The notes: a model not told the origin generated them from the letters alone. DNA of 64,000 bases from M3007 sp037445225 (GCA_037445225.1 JBBIKW010000005.1:62001-126000); one strand, 5' to 3'; positions 44,839-53,222 are shown, counted from the first letter of the stretch. A program made the numbers and translations.

Positions 44839-45903
44839 ATGCGTACGAAACTGAGCAGTTTTAACTACGAGTTACCCCCAGAACTTATCGCCAAGTACCC
44901 AGTGGAGGAGCGCGATAAGAGTCGATTGATGGTGGTTCATCGGGATAGTGGAAAAATTGAACACAAGATTTTTCGCGACGTGCTCCAGTACTTTGACGAG
45001 GGAGACGTCATGATCCTCAACAATACCCGGGTCTTTCCGGCGCGCATGTACGGGAAAAAGGAGCGGACGAGTTCCACCATCGAGGTATTTCTGCTTCGCG
45101 AGCTCAACACCAAAGCGCGCCTATGGGATGTATTGGTCGACCCAGCTCGGAAGATCCGCGTGGGAAACAAGCTGTACTTTGAGGATAAAGCCGGCAATGA
45201 GGTGCTCTCAGCAGAGGTCGTCGACAATACGACATCCCGAGGGCGTACAATTCGGTTCTTGTTCGACGGCTCGGACGAAGAGTTCCGCGCTACCTTGGCC
45301 CGCTTAGGGCAGACGCCTCTTCCCGTCTACATCGATCGAGAGCCGGAAGAAATAGACAATGAGCGCTATCAAACGGTGTTCGCCAAAGAAGAAGGCGCCG
45401 TAGCGGCTCCCACCGCAGGTCTCCATTTTACGCGAGAGCTGCTTAAGCGCTTGGAGCTAAAAGGCGTCCAGTTCGCCGAGCTGACGCTCCACATTGGATT
45501 AGGCACCTTCCGGACAATAGAAGTGGAAGATCTTTCCAAACACAAGATGGAGGCAGAGTATTTCCGCATCACGCCAGAAGTGGCTCAAACGGTTAATGAG
45601 GCCAAGCGAACGGGAAAAAAGGTGTGTGCGGTAGGCACTACGGTGATGCGCGCTATTGAGACCGCCGTTTCCGCCGGAGAGATGCTTAAACCCGTAGAGG
45701 GATGGACGAATAAGTTCATCTATCCGCCCTACGACTTCCATATCGCCAATTGCATGATTACGAACTTCCATCTCCCGAAATCCAGCGTGCTTATCATGGT
45801 GTGCGCTTTTGGAGGCACGGAACTCATTATGGAAGCTTATCGAGAAGCGGTAAAGGAAAAATACCGTTTCTACAGCTATGGCGACGCTATGCTTATCCTG
45901 TGA
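44839..45903 (+). CDS. queA: S-adenosylmethionine:tRNA ribosyltransferase-isomerase (QueA)
   Basis: A 354-residue enzyme that transfers the ribosyl part of SAM to 7-aminomethyl-7-deazaguanine in tRNA, giving epoxyqueuosine. Family landmarks are the start FNYELPPELIAKYPVEERDKSRLM, MILNNTRVFPARMYG, GAVAAPTAGLHFT, HIGLGTFRTIEVEDLSKHKMEAEYF and the end FHLPKSSVLIMVCAFGGTELIM...YGDAMLIL. Length is normal. The DUF2795 gene follows 53 bp later on the same strand. No other queuosine genes are in the window. Confidence 0.97.
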   Translation: MRTKLSSFNYELPPELIAKYPVEERDKSRLMVVHRDSGKIEHKIFRDVLQYFDEGDVMILNNTRVFPARMYGKKERTSSTIEVFLLRELNTKARLWDVLVDPARKIRVGNKLYFEDKAGNEVLSAEVVDNTTSRGRTIRFLFDGSDEEFRATLARLGQTPLPVYIDREPEEIDNERYQTVFAKEEGAVAAPTAGLHFTRELLKRLELKGVQFAELTLHIGLGTFRTIEVEDLSKHKMEAEYFRITPEVAQTVNEAKRTGKKVCAVGTTVMRAIETAVSAGEMLKPVEGWTNKFIYPPYDFHIANCMITNFHLPKSSVLIMVCAFGGTELIMEAYREAVKEKYRFYSYGDAMLIL

Positions 45904-45956
45904 AGGCTAAGCTGTCTCTATATTATTTACAAAATCTTAAGCAAGCATCGACGACT

Positions 45957-46178
45957 ATGTATTGGACGCTTGAACTGGCTTCTTATCTGGAAGAGGCTCC
46001 TTGGCCCGCAACAAAGGAGGATCTGATAGACTATGCCATTCGCTCCGGAGCTCCAGCAGAAGTAATTGAAAACCTCAACGAACTGGAAGACGACGGAGAG
46101 TTGTACGAAAGCATTGAAGACATCTGGCCCGACTACATGCGCCCAGATGATTTCTTCTTTAACGAAGACGAGTATTAG
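45957..46178 (+). CDS. DUF2795-type small protein
   Basis: A 73-residue acidic protein starting MYWTLELASYLEEAPWPATKEDLIDYA and ending FFFNEDEY. This is a conserved small protein of Bacteroidota carrying a DUF2795-like helical fold; the role is unknown. The ATG at 45957 was chosen over a longer open frame that overlaps queA, because the protein then begins at the conserved MYWTLELASYL. The structured region and terminator at 46189-46322 follow. Confidence 0.8.
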   Translation: MYWTLELASYLEEAPWPATKEDLIDYAIRSGAPAEVIENLNELEDDGELYESIEDIWPDYMRPDDFFFNEDEY

Positions 46179-46287
46179 TCTAACGGCTGGCGAGTACCTT
46201 CGCTATTGCTGCAACTTCCTGTCTTGGTAAGGTACAGAGGGTAAGGTCTTCTCGCCGTGGAGGCACCTCCCCTCTTCTTGTTTAGCT

Positions 46288-46326
46288 AAAAACCGACAGC
46301 AACGATAAGCGCTGTCGGTTTTATTT
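46288..46326 (+). terminator. Rho-independent terminator
   Basis: Stem AAAACCGACAGC (46288-46300 region) paired with GCTGTCGGTTTT (46311-46322), loop about ten bases, followed by TTATTTTTT. Strong perfect stem; it ends the queA/DUF2795 transcript or a small RNA. Confidence 0.85.
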
Positions 46327-46441
46327 TTTCAATAGCAAAGCATCTATATTTTTGATTATCAATATTTATTGTATTATTACTGCTCTGGGAGGGGGCGACA
46401 AAGTCCGCAATTTGTACATGGAGGGCCCTTACAGGACGACC

Positions 46442-46449
46442 TACTTTTG
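46442..46449 (+). promoter_or_regulatory. -7 box TACTTTTG, Crp/Fnr gene
   Basis: Fits TAnnTTTG 27 bp before the ATG at 46477 and excludes the longer frame starting at 46369. A second box (46347-46354, TATTTTTG) lies further upstream. Confidence 0.6.
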
Positions 46450-46476
46450 TCGTATCAATCTATAAGGGGCGTTGTT

Positions 46477-47160
46477 ATGGATACCTTCGACAAAGTTGCC
46501 TTTTTGGAGCGGATTCCTCTATTGAAGCTGCTTTCTCGAGAGGAATTAGAGCGTTTGGCGCGATTGACTCGCAAAGGCAGCGCGCGCCGTTCTCGTTTTC
46601 TCTATCTTCCCGGCGACCCTGTGCAGCATCTCTATTTCATTCTTTCCGGGAGGGTTAAGATAGGGTCTTACATCGCCGATCGGCAGCGAGAGATCGTTAA
46701 GGATCTGTTGTTTGCGGGAGGCGTTCTGGGCGAGCGAGCAATACTGGGCGAGCGCGTACATAGCGAATTCGCCCAAGTGCTTAGCCATCGAGTAGAATAT
46801 TTGTCGGTCGACTATCCGGACTTTATGCCGTTGATGCGCAACAACACGAAAGTGATGTGGGGGTGCTTGCAGTACCTCAGTAACCGCCTGTGCCGTATGG
46901 AAGACCGGCTCACGCAATTGATGGTGAGAGATGCTCGTCAGCGCGTGGTAGAGTTTCTTTTAGAGATGGCCGCCAAAGAAGGAACCCGAATAGGATACGA
47001 GACCCTGATAAGGGACTTTTTCCCCCAGCAGGAGATTGCCAACATCACCGGTACAAGCCGACAAACAGTGACCGCAGTGCTAAACGAGCTGCGAAAATCC
47101 AATGTTATCCACTTCAACCGACACAGCATGCTCATTCGCGATGTCAGTAAACTGGTTTAG
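46477..47160 (+). CDS. Crp/Fnr-family transcription regulator
   Basis: A 227-residue regulator. N-terminal cyclic-nucleotide-binding-type domain: FLYLPGDPVQHLYFILSGRVKIGSY, then LFAGGVLGERAILGE, but without the usual RxS for cAMP, so the ligand may differ from cAMP. The C-terminal winged helix contains FFPQQEIANITGTSRQTVTAVLNELRKSNVIHF from about residue 186. There is no CxxC/CxxxC cluster for an iron-sulfur centre at the N-terminus, so an FNR-type oxygen sensor is unlikely. Own promoter box and terminator suggest a single-gene transcript. Confidence 0.9.
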   Translation: MDTFDKVAFLERIPLLKLLSREELERLARLTRKGSARRSRFLYLPGDPVQHLYFILSGRVKIGSYIADRQREIVKDLLFAGGVLGERAILGERVHSEFAQVLSHRVEYLSVDYPDFMPLMRNNTKVMWGCLQYLSNRLCRMEDRLTQLMVRDARQRVVEFLLEMAAKEGTRIGYETLIRDFFPQQEIANITGTSRQTVTAVLNELRKSNVIHFNRHSMLIRDVSKLV

Positions 47161-47207
47161 GCGTCGGAAAAGTAGCCCAAACAAAATAACTCTTGCAAGT
47201 CCGGTGT

Positions 47208-47237
47208 AAGGCCTTCCAAAAGTGGAGGGCCTTTTTT
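47208..47237 (+). terminator. Rho-independent terminator after the Crp/Fnr gene
   Basis: Stem AAGGCCTTCC paired with GGAGGGCCTT (one bulge), loop AAAAGT, followed by TTTTTT. Lies 48 bp after the stop codon. Confidence 0.85.
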
Positions 47238-47298
47238 GTATCGAAAGATCTACGACCTCTGTATAGATTTAGGGTAACAGAGCGACAGGTAGAATGGA

Positions 47299-47306
47299 TA
47301 TTTTTG
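47299..47306 (+). promoter_or_regulatory. -7 box TATTTTTG, PKD-protein gene
   Basis: Perfect TAnnTTTG box. It overlaps the first codons of the longest frame (start 47294), so the real start is the ATG at 47327, 20 bp later. Confidence 0.65.
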
Positions 47307-47326
47307 CACCAGCGCCGTCTTTCAAT

Positions 47327-49336
47327 ATGGTAGGAAGGTTTGTCGTTGCGTTAGGGTGGCTTTTTACAGCCCTTCCTGTATTGTCGGCACAGGATTCCTT
47401 GCCGGCACCGTCAGCCCAATTTGTTTACGTGCAAGAGCGGGACGGTTTTCGTTTCAGACCTTCTTACCCGCCGCTTGTGCAGATGGCAGGTGCTCCAGAC
47501 GCCTTTTACACCAGCTACTGGGAATTTGGCGACGGACACTACAGCTTTGAAGAGACTCCGTGGCATGCTTATCCGCGGCCTGGCGAGTACGAAGTTTTGC
47601 TGTGTGGAACCGCCCATTACGACGATAATAAGAAACCGCCTAAGCCCACCAAGAAAAAAGTGACGGCTACGGCCTACGCGAGCACCTCGCCAACCTTACC
47701 GGGAGTGTTCACCGCGGAAGAGCAAAGCATCGCCTTGCGGGTCAATCGACAGCCGGTAGCTCAACAGGAGCTCTTTTGCATCATCAGTTACCGAAACCGC
47801 AGTGTGTACACGACGGATGGCCGACTGCATCTTTTTTTCAACGAGCGTCGATTTCCTACGACCCATTTCCAGTTTTTGGAAGCGCGCACACATTTCGGAG
47901 AAGTACCAGAGCTGTTATCTGTGGTCACTCCTCCGTCGGAAGCCTTCCAGTGGGCAGCTTTAACTGGGATTTCTGCCACAGGCGATGGCGTCCCTTTGCT
48001 GGAACACCCCCCACCTTTAGGGGTAGAAGAAATCCTTCAAGAGGCGCGTCGAACTTACCGCAATGAGCAGACGTGGCGCTTTTCTCAACTCCGCCCAGGC
48101 GAAAGCCGAAATGCATTCGTCACCTTGCAAGGCACTCCCACCATGCTGCGCGATACGAGTGCACACATTCACATCTTGGGGGTCTTTGCTCCTTCCGACT
48201 CAGCCATTCCCGTCGATACCTTCGAGCTGGAGCTGGAAATTGTCAACTCACACGACCCGAATGCCATTTCCGTCTCGGACAACCGAATGAATTTTCGGCG
48301 GGCGCAAAAGCGCGCATTGGAATACCGAGTGCGTTTCCAAAACACGGGCGAGGGGCCGGCTAAAACGGTCCAGATTGCAGTGAAAACACCCAAAAGCTTG
48401 GATATGCGTCGCGTAAAGCCGCTCGACTGGTATCCGAGCTGCCCTATTTGTATAGATCCACCTCAACCTGGAGGGTGCTTAGACACAGCAGTAACCGATA
48501 CAGGGCTGGTGTTCACGTTTCGCAACATATACCTCCCCGGCACGCGGCAAAAAGACTGCTCAGATAAAGACTCCACAAAGGGATTTGTTCGCTATCGCAT
48601 TCACACGGCCGCTCGGTTGCCGAAGTTGCCCTTTTACAGCCAGGCTGCTATCGTCTTCGACAAGAATGTACCGGTAATTACTAACCGCGCCACTACTCGC
48701 TTCAAACCCGGCATTTCTCCTGGGGTAAAAGTGGGCTATGGCTTCTATCCCGACAGCACTTTCTCAGAGGGATACTATTTTGCCGGGGTAAGCTTCTCGC
48801 CCTATCGCTCGTGGCGAGTCTATCCACAGGTAGAGGTGCTCACGGGCGTGCAAGCTCGGACGGAGCTGCCTGAGCAAGTCCAGGATATTCCCGGCGATCC
48901 TTCTACCCTTATGGGCGATATCGACACATTAGTTTCGGAACGCATCGTAAGAGGTGGATATCGCCAAGCCCTTTCTTTCGAGTTGCCGGTGCTGCTGCGC
49001 CACAATGGAAGCTTTATTGGAGGTGGCATTGGTGCCAGTGCAATGCTTTGGATGAGCCGAGGCGAGGATGAGGTCTCGACTACGGTCGTTCGCCAGCCCT
49101 ATCGAATAGTTCAACAAGGAGGCTCAATCCAGTGGGCTCCCGTCGGTCCGCCCATTCAGCAGTCAGGGAAAAAGACCACTGAGCCCTTCCAGGAAACCCG
49201 ACTTGTTCCAGCAGTTTTCGGAGACCTCACCGTGGGCAGCGTGCGTTCTGGTCCACACCTCGGCTTGCGCATGGGCTGGCGCTATACGGAGCGGTGGCAC
49301 CTCTTTGCCCAGCTAGCCGCACAGGTCTCGTTTTAG
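47327..49336 (+). CDS. Secreted PKD/DUF11-type surface protein
   Basis: A 669-residue exported protein with signal peptide VALGWLFTALPVLSAQ. A PKD domain begins near residue 60 (SYWEFGDGHYSFEETPWHAYPRPGEYEVLLC). Further on, EYRVRFQNTGEGPAKTVQIAVKTPKSLDM is a DUF11-like/conserved repeat segment, as found in large Bacteroidota surface proteins. The last 200 residues (VGYGFYPDSTFSEGYYFAGVSFSPYRSWRVYPQ ... LGLRMGWRYTERWHLFAQLAAQVSF) have alternating aromatic strands ending in Phe, like a small outer-membrane barrel. So a surface domain anchored by a barrel is plausible. No T9SS tail. Function unknown. Confidence 0.72.
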   Translation: MVGRFVVALGWLFTALPVLSAQDSLPAPSAQFVYVQERDGFRFRPSYPPLVQMAGAPDAFYTSYWEFGDGHYSFEETPWHAYPRPGEYEVLLCGTAHYDDNKKPPKPTKKKVTATAYASTSPTLPGVFTAEEQSIALRVNRQPVAQQELFCIISYRNRSVYTTDGRLHLFFNERRFPTTHFQFLEARTHFGEVPELLSVVTPPSEAFQWAALTGISATGDGVPLLEHPPPLGVEEILQEARRTYRNEQTWRFSQLRPGESRNAFVTLQGTPTMLRDTSAHIHILGVFAPSDSAIPVDTFELELEIVNSHDPNAISVSDNRMNFRRAQKRALEYRVRFQNTGEGPAKTVQIAVKTPKSLDMRRVKPLDWYPSCPICIDPPQPGGCLDTAVTDTGLVFTFRNIYLPGTRQKDCSDKDSTKGFVRYRIHTAARLPKLPFYSQAAIVFDKNVPVITNRATTRFKPGISPGVKVGYGFYPDSTFSEGYYFAGVSFSPYRSWRVYPQVEVLTGVQARTELPEQVQDIPGDPSTLMGDIDTLVSERIVRGGYRQALSFELPVLLRHNGSFIGGGIGASAMLWMSRGEDEVSTTVVRQPYRIVQQGGSIQWAPVGPPIQQSGKKTTEPFQETRLVPAVFGDLTVGSVRSGPHLGLRMGWRYTERWHLFAQLAAQVSF

Positions 49337-49432
49337 GGTTTTGTAGTTAAATTTTAGCAAAAGGCTGCTGCAGACAAAAGACCGGTCTATCGAGGCCAAC
49401 AAAGAGGGAATGGTCTGCGTTTATTTGTTCCT

Positions 49433-49921
49433 ATGAGAAAAGCCCTATTGCTTGTTGGATGGGCGCTGGTAGCCCCGTGGGTAAAAGCACAAGATACCCT
49501 CACCTTCATAAAGGCCGACCAGCTGCTGGCGTGGCGCAACGACACGACAGACACGGTGTATGTGCTCAATTTTTGGGCTACCTGGTGTGCTCCGTGCATA
49601 GCGGAGCTCCCTCATTTTGAAAAACTAAATGCCGAATACGCCCAAAAACCCGTGCGCGTCATCCTCATCAGCACCGACTTCCGGCGCGATGTGGATCGAC
49701 GGCTTAAACCTTTTATAGAGCGCCAGGGTTTGAAAAGCCGGGTTGCCTTTTTAGACGAGAAAACGCCCAACGATTGGATCGACACCATCGCTCCTGAGTG
49801 GTCGGGCGCGATTCCGGCTACCTTAGTTATGAAGCCCAAGGCGAAGTTTGAGCGCTTCTTTGAACGCCAGCTGCGCTACGAAGAGCTGGAAGCAGCTGTT
49901 CGAGAGGCGCTTAACAAGTAA
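49433..49921 (+). CDS. TlpA-like thiol:disulfide reductase
   Basis: A 162-residue periplasmic thioredoxin-fold protein with signal peptide (LLLVGWALVAPWVKAQ). Active site WCAPC with Cys52 and Cys55 in VYVLNFWATWCAPCIAEL, and cis-proline in IPATLVMKP near residue 130. TlpA/ResA-like proteins reduce cysteines for cytochrome c maturation or other envelope processes. It starts 96 bp after the surface protein gene and is followed 38 bp later by a second thioredoxin-fold protein, so the pair likely forms an operon. Confidence 0.88.
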   Translation: MRKALLLVGWALVAPWVKAQDTLTFIKADQLLAWRNDTTDTVYVLNFWATWCAPCIAELPHFEKLNAEYAQKPVRVILISTDFRRDVDRRLKPFIERQGLKSRVAFLDEKTPNDWIDTIAPEWSGAIPATLVMKPKAKFERFFERQLRYEELEAAVREALNK

Positions 49922-49959
49922 GTTGCTGTATTCTTTTCCACTTAAAAATAGATCGACAT

Positions 49960-50568
49960 ATGAAGCGGACACTCTTTCTTTCTCTTTCGGTTCTTTTCCT
50001 CACGGTAGGCACTCTGTGGGCACAGGATGGGTATCGCGTTGGCGACATCGCGCGCGATTTCATGCTGAAAAACGTAGACGGAAAACGGGTTTCTTTGGCG
50101 AGCATGAAAAAAGCGAAGGGCTATGTCGTTATCTTTACGTGTAATCACTGTCCGTACGCCATAGCCTACGAGGACCGGATTATTGCCCTACATAAGAAGT
50201 ACGCACCTCAAGGGTTTCCTGTGGTTGCCATCAACCCCAACGACAAAGACGTGCAGCCAGCCGATAGCTACGAAAACATGCAAAAGCGGGCAAAGGAAAA
50301 AGGCTTCCCCTTCGTCTATTTGTACGACGAAACTCAAGAGATTGCGCGGGCCTATGGAGCAAAGCGGACGCCACATGTATTCCTCTTAGACAAAGAGCGC
50401 CGCGTCCGATATATCGGAGCTATCGACGACAACCACGAAAATCCGGAAGAGGTGAAAGAGCGCTACTTAGAGAATGCTATAGAGGCGCTCTTAGCCGGCA
50501 AAGAGGTCGCGCGCACGGAGACGAAAGCCATTGGCTGCACTATCAAGTGGCGCAAAGAGGGCAAATAG
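49960..50568 (+). CDS. Thioredoxin-fold protein (AhpC/TSA-like, CNHC type)
   Basis: A 202-residue exported protein with signal peptide ending TLWAQ. Redoxin fold with GYVVIFTCNHCPYAIAYEDRI giving Cys61 and Cys64, the CNHC active site typical of a redoxin subgroup, and cis-proline in KRTPHVFLLDKERRVRYIGAIDDN. It is expected in the periplasm or exported. Together with the TlpA-like neighbour it may form a thiol redox pair. Exact partner unknown. Confidence 0.88.
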   Translation: MKRTLFLSLSVLFLTVGTLWAQDGYRVGDIARDFMLKNVDGKRVSLASMKKAKGYVVIFTCNHCPYAIAYEDRIIALHKKYAPQGFPVVAINPNDKDVQPADSYENMQKRAKEKGFPFVYLYDETQEIARAYGAKRTPHVFLLDKERRVRYIGAIDDNHENPEEVKERYLENAIEALLAGKEVARTETKAIGCTIKWRKEGK

Positions 50569-50577
50569 TGTCATGGG

Positions 50578-50943
50578 CTATCCGGCTACACGCAGGCCAA
50601 GTAGGAGCAACCCAATACAGGCGATAAATTGCCCTACTGCATATAGGAGAAAAGGTAGGAAATGGCCACTCTGCCACAAGCCCCAGCTTTCGGCTGTAAA
50701 AGTGGAATAGGTGCTAAAGCCGCCGCAAAAACCGGTGATAAAAAGGATGCGTTGGTCTTCGGAAAGCAAATCTCCCTTTTGCCAGCCCAGCAGCAGGCCG
50801 AGCAAAAAGCAGGCAGCGGCATTGGCCGCAAACGTCGCCCAGGGAAAATGAACCTGCCACGGCCGCACGGCCAACCATACTCCGTATCGGCAAAGACTAC
50901 CTAACCCACCGCCTACGAACACGTATATAAACGCCTTAAACAT
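50578..50943 (-). CDS. crcB: Fluoride channel CrcB/Fluc
   Basis: A 121-residue membrane protein with four hydrophobic helices. Start at 50943 gives FKAFIYVFVGGGLGSLCRYGVW; the key segments are GGGLGSLCRY, FAANAAACFLLGLLLG and TGFCGGFSTYSTF. A homodimeric or dual-topology fluoride exporter is expected. No fluoride-riboswitch core is visible upstream. It is convergent with the thioredoxin gene and 132 bp downstream of the rpmA gene end. Confidence 0.93.
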   Translation of the reverse strand: MFKAFIYVFVGGGLGSLCRYGVWLAVRPWQVHFPWATFAANAAACFLLGLLLGWQKGDLLSEDQRILFITGFCGGFSTYSTFTAESWGLWQSGHFLPFLLYAVGQFIACIGLLLLGLRVAG

Positions 50944-50955
50944 CCAACTAAAAAT

Positions 50956-50993
50956 GCGACGGCAGTGGATCTTCTGCAAAGAAGGCCCACTGC
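50956..50993 (-). terminator. Hairpin between rpmA and crcB
   Basis: Perfect 8-bp stem GGCAGTGG/CCACTGCC with a second, inner hairpin TTCT/AGAA. On the minus strand it is followed by TTTTT after a few bases, so it could end the rplU-rpmA transcript; on the plus strand a longer T-run (ATTATTTTTTTT) follows, so it may act in both directions. Confidence 0.6.
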
Positions 50994-51075
50994 CATTATT
51001 TTTTTTCGACCTATATCGACCGTTTGCCGAACGGCACTACCTGCCTAAAAACAGAGGGCTCGCCGAAGCAGCGCT

Positions 51076-51813
51076 TCACTCCGAAGATTTACGACCACCA
51101 ATGAGCATGTCTTGGTAGTCTTTCAAATCTTCCCACTGACCGTTTGCAGCAAATCGAGCCTGAGCAGGCCAGGTGGCTGGATCGTGTACTTGATAGCGCG
51201 GTCCTGCTGCCTCTAAAATTTCGCGCAGGCGCTCTACGGGCGTCTCAGCTAAGGCTTCCCACGTAGCAATGCCGGCCTCAATGAGCAGTTGCTCGATCTT
51301 CGGGCCGATGCCTTCGATAACCTTAAGGTCGTTGAGCTTAGGTGTCTTTTTCGCTACCTTTTTGGTGGGAGCAGTCTCCATTTCGGGCGCGCTTACTGCC
51401 TCTTCAACAGGGCTTTCTTCAGCGGCAGGCATAGGAGCATCGGCGAGCACCGCTGCTCCTTCCGACTCCTGTATGGGCGCGCTTTGGGTCGGAGCCTTAG
51501 GCTGGACCAACGAGGCTTGGCGCACTACTTCAGCAGGTGCCACCGTTTCGAGCACTTCGGAGAAAGGAATGACGCTCACCACTCGGCGGTCTTTGTAGGT
51601 GCGTTTGAATTGGACGATGCCGTCTACCGCGGCGTGCAGGGTGTGGTCGCGCCCCATGTAGACATTTTGGCCGGGGTGAAACTTAGTGCCTCGCTGGCGA
51701 ACGATGATGTTGCCGGCAATAGCCTTTTGTCCACCGAAAATTTTCACGCCCAAGCGTTTGCTTTTACTGTCGCGACCATTATCGGTAGAACCTACGCCTT
51801 TTTTATGTGCCAT
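51076..51813 (-). CDS. rpmA: Ribosomal protein L27 with extra C-terminal HhH-like domain
   Basis: A 245-residue protein. Residues 1-86 are a normal L27 (MAHKKGVGSTDNGRDSKSKRLG ... NIIVRQRGTKFHPGQNVYMGRDHTLHAAVDGIVQF). A long Ala/Pro/Glu linker follows, then a domain from about residue 160: KLNDLKVIEGIGPKIEQLLIEAG (described only) with IEGIGPKIE as a helix-hairpin-helix-type motif, then ERLREILEAAGPRYQVHDPATWPAQARFA. This C-terminal module is known on other Bacteroidota proteins, including some L21 proteins. Here it sits on L27. It is expected to bind nucleic acid or protein on the ribosome; the role is unknown. Cotranscribed with rplU. Confidence 0.9.
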   Translation of the reverse strand: MAHKKGVGSTDNGRDSKSKRLGVKIFGGQKAIAGNIIVRQRGTKFHPGQNVYMGRDHTLHAAVDGIVQFKRTYKDRRVVSVIPFSEVLETVAPAEVVRQASLVQPKAPTQSAPIQESEGAAVLADAPMPAAEESPVEEAVSAPEMETAPTKKVAKKTPKLNDLKVIEGIGPKIEQLLIEAGIATWEALAETPVERLREILEAAGPRYQVHDPATWPAQARFAANGQWEDLKDYQDMLIGGRKSSE

Positions 51814-51851
51814 GACGAAGTGTCTTTTTTTGATGAGAAAAATCGAGCCGT

Positions 51852-52163
51852 TTAAACCGCAATAGATTCAATTTTAATTTGCGTAAACGATTGGCGATGG
51901 CCTTTCTTTTTGCGGTAGCCCTTGCGGCGCTTTTTGTGAAAAACGATCACCTTGTCGCCTTTCAGATGGCGAAGGACGGTAGCGGTCACTTTTGCGCCAT
52001 CGACGAACGGCGTGCCAATAGAGACCTCTGCCCCGCGGTCGATGAGGTGCACGGTGTCGAAGGAGAGCGATATCCCTTCCTGCGCTGCCAGCCGGTGGAC
52101 GAAGATCTGCTGACCTTCCTCAACTTTGAATTGTTGACCGGCAATGGAAACAATTGCAAACAT
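51852..52163 (-). CDS. rplU: Ribosomal protein L21
   Basis: A 103-residue large-subunit protein: start MFAIVSIAGQQFKVEEGQQIFVHRL and the C-terminal basic segment KVIVFHKKRRKGYRKKKGHRQSFTQIKIESIA, both typical. It is of normal length and lacks any extension. It precedes rpmA by 38 bp, the standard rplU-rpmA order. A promoter box lies at 52203-52210. Confidence 0.97.
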   Translation of the reverse strand: MFAIVSIAGQQFKVEEGQQIFVHRLAAQEGISLSFDTVHLIDRGAEVSIGTPFVDGAKVTATVLRHLKGDKVIVFHKKRRKGYRKKKGHRQSFTQIKIESIAV

Positions 52164-52202
52164 GAGCGAGAAAATGATTTAGCGGTTCATGAAATTGGGG
52201 CG

Positions 52203-52210
52203 CAAAGATA
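52203..52210 (-). promoter_or_regulatory. -7 box TATCTTTG, rplU
   Basis: Perfect TAnnTTTG on the minus strand, 40 bp before the rplU start, with TTTG at 52227-52230 as a possible -33 element. Confidence 0.75.
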
Positions 52211-52237
52211 CAAAAAATTCGCATGGCAAATCCAAGT

Positions 52238-53188
52238 CTAAGGCTTATAAAAACGCGTAACTTTTTGCACCTCTCGGTCGAGGACGAGTTGAGGAGCCCA
52301 GCAAAAGAGCTGCTCGGCATGGTGGGGGGCACGTCGGCAGGCTTCTTGTAAGAAGGCAATGGCTTCTTGGCGTCGACCGGCCCAAAAACAACAGGCTGCC
52401 GCGCAGTAAAGGAGTTCGGCAGTGTCCACATGGAGTCGTGCGACCGAGGCGATCTGAATTGCTTCCGCATATTGTTCCTGAAGGAGCAAGCTCTCCAGCA
52501 GGTTGATCCAGGCGTTGGCGTCGTCGGGTGCCTGCTCGACGGCGCGCCAGGCGTGGCTGTGGGCGCGCTCGGGGCGGCCCATCTGGTTGTACAGGTAAGC
52601 CAAAAGTTGATGGGCGTTGAGGTGGTTGTCTTCCCAGCGCACGGCTTGGCGCAACCAGCGTATGGCCTTTTCATAGGCGCCTTCATGGGCTAAGCAGGCC
52701 GCCATTTGGTATGAAGCCTCTGCACAAAAGGGGTCGAGCGTTAAAGCGCGGCGACACGTTGCTCGCGCCGCCTCGGTATTGCCACAGAGGCGCTGGTAAA
52801 GAGAAAGGCGGCACAAGTCGTGGCTGTCGACCTCTACATGGCGCATCATCTCCTCGTAGCAAAGCCAAGCCCGACGGGCATGGCCGGTCAAAGACGCCCA
52901 AGCGGCATAGGCTTCGTAGGCCTCTTTGAACGAAGGCCGCGCTATATAGGCAAACTCAAAGGCGTCCAAAGCGGGCTGCACCTCGCCCAGCCCGATGAAG
53001 GTCCACCCCAAATTGTACCAGACGTACCCAGAGTAAGGATGTCGGTGTGCCAAGCGCTGGTAAAGAGCGCGGCTTTCGGCATAGTTGCCTAAGAACTCGG
53101 TGTGGAGCAACAGCGTCTTGAAAAGGTCGGCGTTGTCGGGCTCCCACAGAGCGCGCTGCCCCAGCTGCTGAAAGGTCACTAAGTCCAT
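52238..53188 (-). CDS. TPR-repeat protein
   Basis: A 316-residue protein built of about eight tetratricopeptide repeats (for example YSGYVWYNLGWTFIGLGEVQPALDAFEFAYIARP and DPFCAEASYQMAACLAHEGAYEKAIRWLRQAV; described only). There is no signal peptide, so it is likely cytoplasmic and acts as a protein scaffold. The ATG at 53188 follows a promoter box at 53223-53230; a TTG further up is rejected. Partner unknown. Confidence 0.85.
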   Translation of the reverse strand: MDLVTFQQLGQRALWEPDNADLFKTLLLHTEFLGNYAESRALYQRLAHRHPYSGYVWYNLGWTFIGLGEVQPALDAFEFAYIARPSFKEAYEAYAAWASLTGHARRAWLCYEEMMRHVEVDSHDLCRLSLYQRLCGNTEAARATCRRALTLDPFCAEASYQMAACLAHEGAYEKAIRWLRQAVRWEDNHLNAHQLLAYLYNQMGRPERAHSHAWRAVEQAPDDANAWINLLESLLLQEQYAEAIQIASVARLHVDTAELLYCAAACCFWAGRRQEAIAFLQEACRRAPHHAEQLFCWAPQLVLDREVQKVTRFYKP

Positions 53189-53222
53189 GACAATGCTCGC
53201 CGGCAAACAGCCAAACGAGCCT

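Larger units (their letters stand above)
46179..46476. other. 298-bp intergenic region with a structured segment
   Basis: Nested pairing GGCGAG (46189-46194) with CTCGCC (46251-46256), extended by TACCTT (46195-46200) with AAGGTA (46229-46234), then a small GGAG/CTCC hairpin (46259-46270) and a strong T-tailed terminator (46288-46326). The order (paired domain, then terminator) resembles a small RNA gene of about 140 bases, but no known family core was recognised. A Crp promoter box follows at 46442. Confidence 0.35.

Noticed and set aside
45750..45956. Longer N-terminus for the DUF2795 protein
   Set aside because: The extra region overlaps queA in another frame and adds residues without family pattern; MYWTLELASYL is the conserved start.
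46182..46275. Minus-strand short reading frame of about 31 codons in the structured intergenic region
   Set aside because: No clear start or ribosome-binding context and no family; the complementary segments and terminator fit an RNA structure better.
50943..51075. Fluoride riboswitch upstream of crcB
   Set aside because: No matching conserved core; the visible hairpin has a terminator form and lies where the rplU-rpmA transcript should end.
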